This document shows positions 21,996 through 25,067 of a DNA stretch of 25,067 bases, in pieces (position 1 is the stretch's first letter; each line of letters starts with the position of its first letter). A program made the translations under genes and the position numbers. The notes below the pieces were generated by a model, which was not told where the DNA came from, searched no databases, and was given only the letters and a program-made list of their open reading frames with translations. Origin of the DNA: UBA5078 sp041175045 (GTDB taxonomy: Bacteria > Pseudomonadota > Gammaproteobacteria > Pseudomonadales > Pseudohongiellaceae); the NCBI GenBank assembly GCA_041175045.1, contig JBEDFR010000044.1, positions 1-25,067 on the forward strand, written 5' to 3'.

Positions 21996-24900
21996 ATGTC
22001 ACTGTCCTCTGCCTTCGTTCATCTGCGCGTCCACACGGAGTATTCGATCGTGGACAGTGTCGTGCGCATCGACGATCTGGTGCAGCAGGTGGTGGCGTCC
22101 GGCATGCCGGCGGTTGCCATCACTGACCACGTCAATCTGTTCGGTCTGATCAAGTTCTACAGCGCTGCCATGAGTGCCGGCGTGAAGCCGCTGTGCGGCT
22201 GCGATGTGCTGGTCGAGAACGATGAGAATCCGCAGCGACCCTTTCCTCTGGTATTGCTGGTGCGCAACAAGACGGGTTATCGCAATCTGACCGAATTGAT
22301 CTCGCGTGCCTACACGGAAAAATCCGCCTCCGGCCTGGTCACTGTCCGCCGCGAATGGGTGGAGGAACGCGCTCACGGGCTGATCGCCCTGTCGGGTGGT
22401 CGCGAAGGCGAGATCGGGCGTCTGCTGCAGGAAGCACCGGCGCAGGCCCCTGCGGCACTGGCGCGCTGGATGCAGTGCTTTCCTGACAGTTTCTATCTGG
22501 AGCTGCAGCGCACGGGACGCGAGGGCGAGCAGCGCTACATCGAGGCTGCCGTGGCGCTCGCTGCCGCCGCGCACTGCCCTGTGGTCGCCACCAACGATGT
22601 GCGCTTTCTGCAGCGTGACGACTTCGAGGCCCACGAAGTGCGCGTCTGCATCAATGAGCGTCGCACCCTCGATGACCCGCGCCGTTCGCGCAATTACAGC
22701 GAACAGCAGTATCTGCGCAGCCCGGCCGAGATGGCCGAGCTGTTCAGCGATCTGCCCGAGGCCATCGAGAACACCCGCGCCATCGCCATCCGCTGCAATC
22801 TCGAGCTCGAACTGGGTAAACCCTATCTGCCGAATTACCCGGTGCCGCCTGGCGAGACGGTGGATGCCTTCTTCCGCAGAGTAAGTCGTGAGGGACTGGA
22901 TGTGCGGCTGGCAAAACTGCTGCCGCATGAGCGCTTTGCTGGAGAACAGGCTCTACAGGAGCGCGAGCTGGCCTGCCAGAAATACTACGAGCGGCTGGAC
23001 TTCGAACTGGATGTGATCATCCAGATGGGCTTCCCTGGCTACTTCCTCATCGTGATGGAGTTCATTCAGTGGGCCCGAGACAACGACATACCTGTCGGTC
23101 CCGGCCGGGGTTCGGGTGCAGGCTCCATTGTCGCCTATGCGCTCGGCATCACTGATCTCGACCCTCTGCGCTATGACCTGCTGTTCGAGCGTTTTCTCAA
23201 TCCCGAGCGCGTGTCCATGCCGGACTTCGATGTCGATTTCTGCATGGATGGTCGCGATCGCGTCATCGCTCACGTGGCGGAGATGTATGGCAAGGAGGCG
23301 GTGTCGCAGATCATCACCTTCGGCACCATGGCTGCAAAGGCGGTTGTGCGTGACGTGGCGCGGGTGCAGGGCAAGTCCTATGGCCTCGCTGACAAGCTCT
23401 CCAAACTGATTCCGTTCGAGGTCGGCATCACACTGTCCAGGGCACTGGAATCCGAGGCCCCACTGCGCGAGTTCGTGGAGTCTGATGAAGACGCGCAGGA
23501 AATCATGGAGATGGCGCTCAAGCTGGAAGGTCTGACGCGCAACGTTGGCAAGCATGCCGGAGGTGTGGTGATCGCGCCCACGCGGCTGACTGACTTCTCG
23601 CCGCTTTACTGCGACGAGAACGGCGAAGGCCTGGTGACGCAGTTCGACAAGAATGATGTGGAAACGGCCGGGCTGGTGAAGTTTGACTTCCTCGGGCTGC
23701 GCACGCTCACGATTATCGACTGGGCAGTCAAGATGATCAACGCACAGGCGCTGGAGGCCCGCGCGAATCCGCTCGACATCACGGCCATACCGCTGGACGA
23801 CAGGAAGGTGTACGAGCTGCTGCAGCGAGGCGAGACCACTGCGGTGTTCCAGCTGGAATCCCGCGGCATGAAGGATTTGATCAAGCGTCTGCTGCCGAGT
23901 CGTTTCGAGGATGTCATCGCGCTGGTGGCGCTGTTCCGACCCGGGCCGCTGCAGTCCGGCATGGTGGATGATTTCATCAACCGCAAGCATGGCCGCGCCG
24001 AGGTCGACTATCCGCACCCTGATCTGGAGCCTGTGCTCTCCAACACCTACGGTGTGATTCTCTATCAGGAACAGGTGATGCAGATCGCTCAGGTACTTGC
24101 CAATTACAGCCTTGGCGGTGCCGACATGCTGCGTCGCGCCATGGGCAAGAAAAAGCCAGAGGAAATGGCGCAGCAGCGTGATGCCTTCATGAGTGGCGCC
24201 AGCGCACGCGGCATCATGCCAGAGCGAGCGGGCGCAATTTTCGATTTGATGGAGAAATTCGCCGGCTACGGCTTCAACAAGTCGCACTCGGCGGCTTATG
24301 CGCTCGTCTCCTATCAGACGGCGTGGCTGAAGGAGCATTACCCCGCCTATTTCATGGCGGCTGTGCTTTCGGCTGACATGCAGAACACCGACAAGATCGT
24401 GACCCTGGTGGAAGAGTGTCGCGAGATGCGCCTGCCATTGATCGTGCCCGATGTGAATCTCGGGGAATTCAACTTCACGGTCAACAACAAGCGCGAGATC
24501 GTCTACGGCCTGGGGGCGATCAAGGGCCTGGGCGAAGGCCCGATCAATGCCATCATCGAGGCTCGCAAGAGTGGCGGCCCGTTCACTTCCCTGCTGGATT
24601 TCTGCCGTCGGGTGGACAGCCGTGCGCTGAACAAGCGCGCCCTGGAGGCACTGGTGCGAGCAGGGGCGCTCGACAGTCTGCAGGAGGGTGGCAAGGATCT
24701 GGCACGAGCGCTGCTGTGGGAATCGATTCCCGACACCATGAAGGCCGCCGAACAGAGCAGTCGCAATCAGGCGCTTGGTGTGCAGGATCTGTTCGGCGAC
24801 ATCCGCCCGGTCGAGGATACGCCGCTGAGCATTCCCGGCTCTCGCACACGAGTTCGCCCATGGTCTGAACAACAGCGCTTGAGTGCCGAACGCGAGACTC

Positions 24901-25067
24901 TCGGTCTCTACTTCAGTGGCCATCCGGTGGACGAATTCCTGCCGGAACTCGCGCGCTTTACGCGTGACAGACTGGCCAATCTCAAACCTGAGCGTGAGAG
25001 CCAGTGGCTGGCAGGCCTGGTCGTGGATTTTCGCTTCATGAAGAGTCGGCGTGGGGAACCCATCGCG
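21996..25067 (+). CDS. dnaE: DNA polymerase III alpha subunit, 3'-truncated by the window edge
   Basis: DnaE is the replicative polymerase subunit of the holoenzyme. The frame is open for 1024 codons to the last base, out of about 1160 in the family, so the C-terminal OB and tau-binding regions are missing. Visible: N-terminal PHP domain (FVHLRVHTEYSIVDS and AITDHVNLFGLIKFY), the PDFDVDFCMDGRDR motif (residues 409-422) and LVKFDFLGLRTLTI (D564) that supply the catalytic aspartates, LESRGMKDLIKRL, ALFRPGPLQSGMVDDF, LYQEQVMQIAQ, RRAMGKKKPEEMA and KFAGYGFNKSHSAAYALVSYQ, then ETLGLYFSGHPVDEFL near the beta-clamp side. The PHP HxH motif is HLR, one histidine lost, as in Pseudomonas. It starts 13 bp after rnhB, with GAGAAG upstream. 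No frameshift is seen. Confidence 0.98.
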   Translation, partial: MSLSSAFVHLRVHTEYSIVDSVVRIDDLVQQVVASGMPAVAITDHVNLFGLIKFYSAAMSAGVKPLCGCDVLVENDENPQRPFPLVLLVRNKTGYRNLTELISRAYTEKSASGLVTVRREWVEERAHGLIALSGGREGEIGRLLQEAPAQAPAALARWMQCFPDSFYLELQRTGREGEQRYIEAAVALAAAAHCPVVATNDVRFLQRDDFEAHEVRVCINERRTLDDPRRSRNYSEQQYLRSPAEMAELFSDLPEAIENTRAIAIRCNLELELGKPYLPNYPVPPGETVDAFFRRVSREGLDVRLAKLLPHERFAGEQALQERELACQKYYERLDFELDVIIQMGFPGYFLIVMEFIQWARDNDIPVGPGRGSGAGSIVAYALGITDLDPLRYDLLFERFLNPERVSMPDFDVDFCMDGRDRVIAHVAEMYGKEAVSQIITFGTMAAKAVVRDVARVQGKSYGLADKLSKLIPFEVGITLSRALESEAPLREFVESDEDAQEIMEMALKLEGLTRNVGKHAGGVVIAPTRLTDFSPLYCDENGEGLVTQFDKNDVETAGLVKFDFLGLRTLTIIDWAVKMINAQALEARANPLDITAIPLDDRKVYELLQRGETTAVFQLESRGMKDLIKRLLPSRFEDVIALVALFRPGPLQSGMVDDFINRKHGRAEVDYPHPDLEPVLSNTYGVILYQEQVMQIAQVLANYSLGGADMLRRAMGKKKPEEMAQQRDAFMSGASARGIMPERAGAIFDLMEKFAGYGFNKSHSAAYALVSYQTAWLKEHYPAYFMAAVLSADMQNTDKIVTLVEECREMRLPLIVPDVNLGEFNFTVNNKREIVYGLGAIKGLGEGPINAIIEARKSGGPFTSLLDFCRRVDSRALNKRALEALVRAGALDSLQEGGKDLARALLWESIPDTMKAAEQSSRNQALGVQDLFGDIRPVEDTPLSIPGSRTRVRPWSEQQRLSAERETLGLYFSGHPVDEFLPELARFTRDRLANLKPERESQWLAGLVVDFRFMKSRRGEPIA

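Noticed and set aside
22953..24923. 656-codon minus-strand open frame opposite dnaE
   Set aside because: dnaE has conserved motifs throughout in the other strand; this frame has none and is a mirror of its codon use.
1..25067. Novel defence, mobile or biosynthetic system
   Set aside because: Every coding region longer than about 100 codons is explained by a well-known housekeeping family in conserved order; no repeats, integrase, transposase, CRISPR-like spacing or compositional break was found.

Overview
This window is a densely packed chromosomal housekeeping block from a gammaproteobacterium of moderately high G+C (high fifties percent by eye). The gene order map-glnD-yffB-dapD on one side, divergent from rpsB-tsf-pyrH-frr-uppS-cdsA-dxr-rseP-bamA-skp-lpxD-fabZ-lpxA-lpxB-rnhB-dnaE on the other, is the arrangement known from Pseudomonas and related marine Gammaproteobacteria. 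The long Pseudomonas-type DapD, the short Pseudomonas-type LpxA and the HLRVH form of the DnaE PHP motif agree with that. Genus cannot be fixed from the sequence alone. All 21 genes called are intact except the two cut by the window edges (rsmJ at the left, dnaE at the right). I see no mobile element, CRISPR array, tRNA, rRNA, prophage or toxin-antitoxin pair.

Left arm (1-6621). The end of rsmJ (16S rRNA methyltransferase, + strand) runs into the end of dapE with a 34-bp convergent overlap. The minus-strand cluster, in order of transcription, is map (methionine aminopeptidase), glnD (PII uridylyltransferase), yffB (ArsC/Spx-like), dapD and dapE (succinylase branch of lysine/diaminopimelate synthesis). 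Gaps within it are 32 bp or less, or overlaps. dapC, which follows glnD in Pseudomonas, is absent.

Divergent control region (6622-6946). This 325-bp gap is the only long non-coding stretch. It holds a good extended -10 promoter for rpsB and a leader of about 158 nt with two strong hairpins and a possible six-codon upstream ORF. A weaker promoter candidate faces map. Within rpsB-tsf (175 bp gap) there is a stem-loop with a T7 tract, a likely attenuator that would lower tsf and downstream expression relative to rpsB, and upstream of it a second, GC-rich hairpin.

Right arm (6947-25067). rpsB and tsf (ribosomal protein S2, EF-Ts), pyrH (UMP kinase) and frr (ribosome recycling) are followed by an envelope-building series: uppS (undecaprenyl carrier), cdsA (CDP-diacylglycerol), dxr (isoprenoid precursor), rseP (sigma-E site-2 protease), bamA and skp (outer-membrane protein assembly), lpxD/fabZ/lpxA/lpxB (lipid A and acyl chains), then rnhB and dnaE (RNase HII, replicative polymerase). 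Spacing is tight, with overlaps at uppS/cdsA, cdsA/dxr (ATGA), fabZ/lpxA and lpxB/rnhB, which suggests co-transcription and translational coupling. Non-ATG starts are frequent here: GTG for cdsA, skp, lpxD and lpxB, and TTG for lpxA.

I did not find a previously undescribed multi-gene system. The points worth a second look are mainly the structured rpsB leader, the rpsB-tsf attenuator, an enlarged BamA loop 6, the Shine-Dalgarno-free bamA start and the missing dapC.
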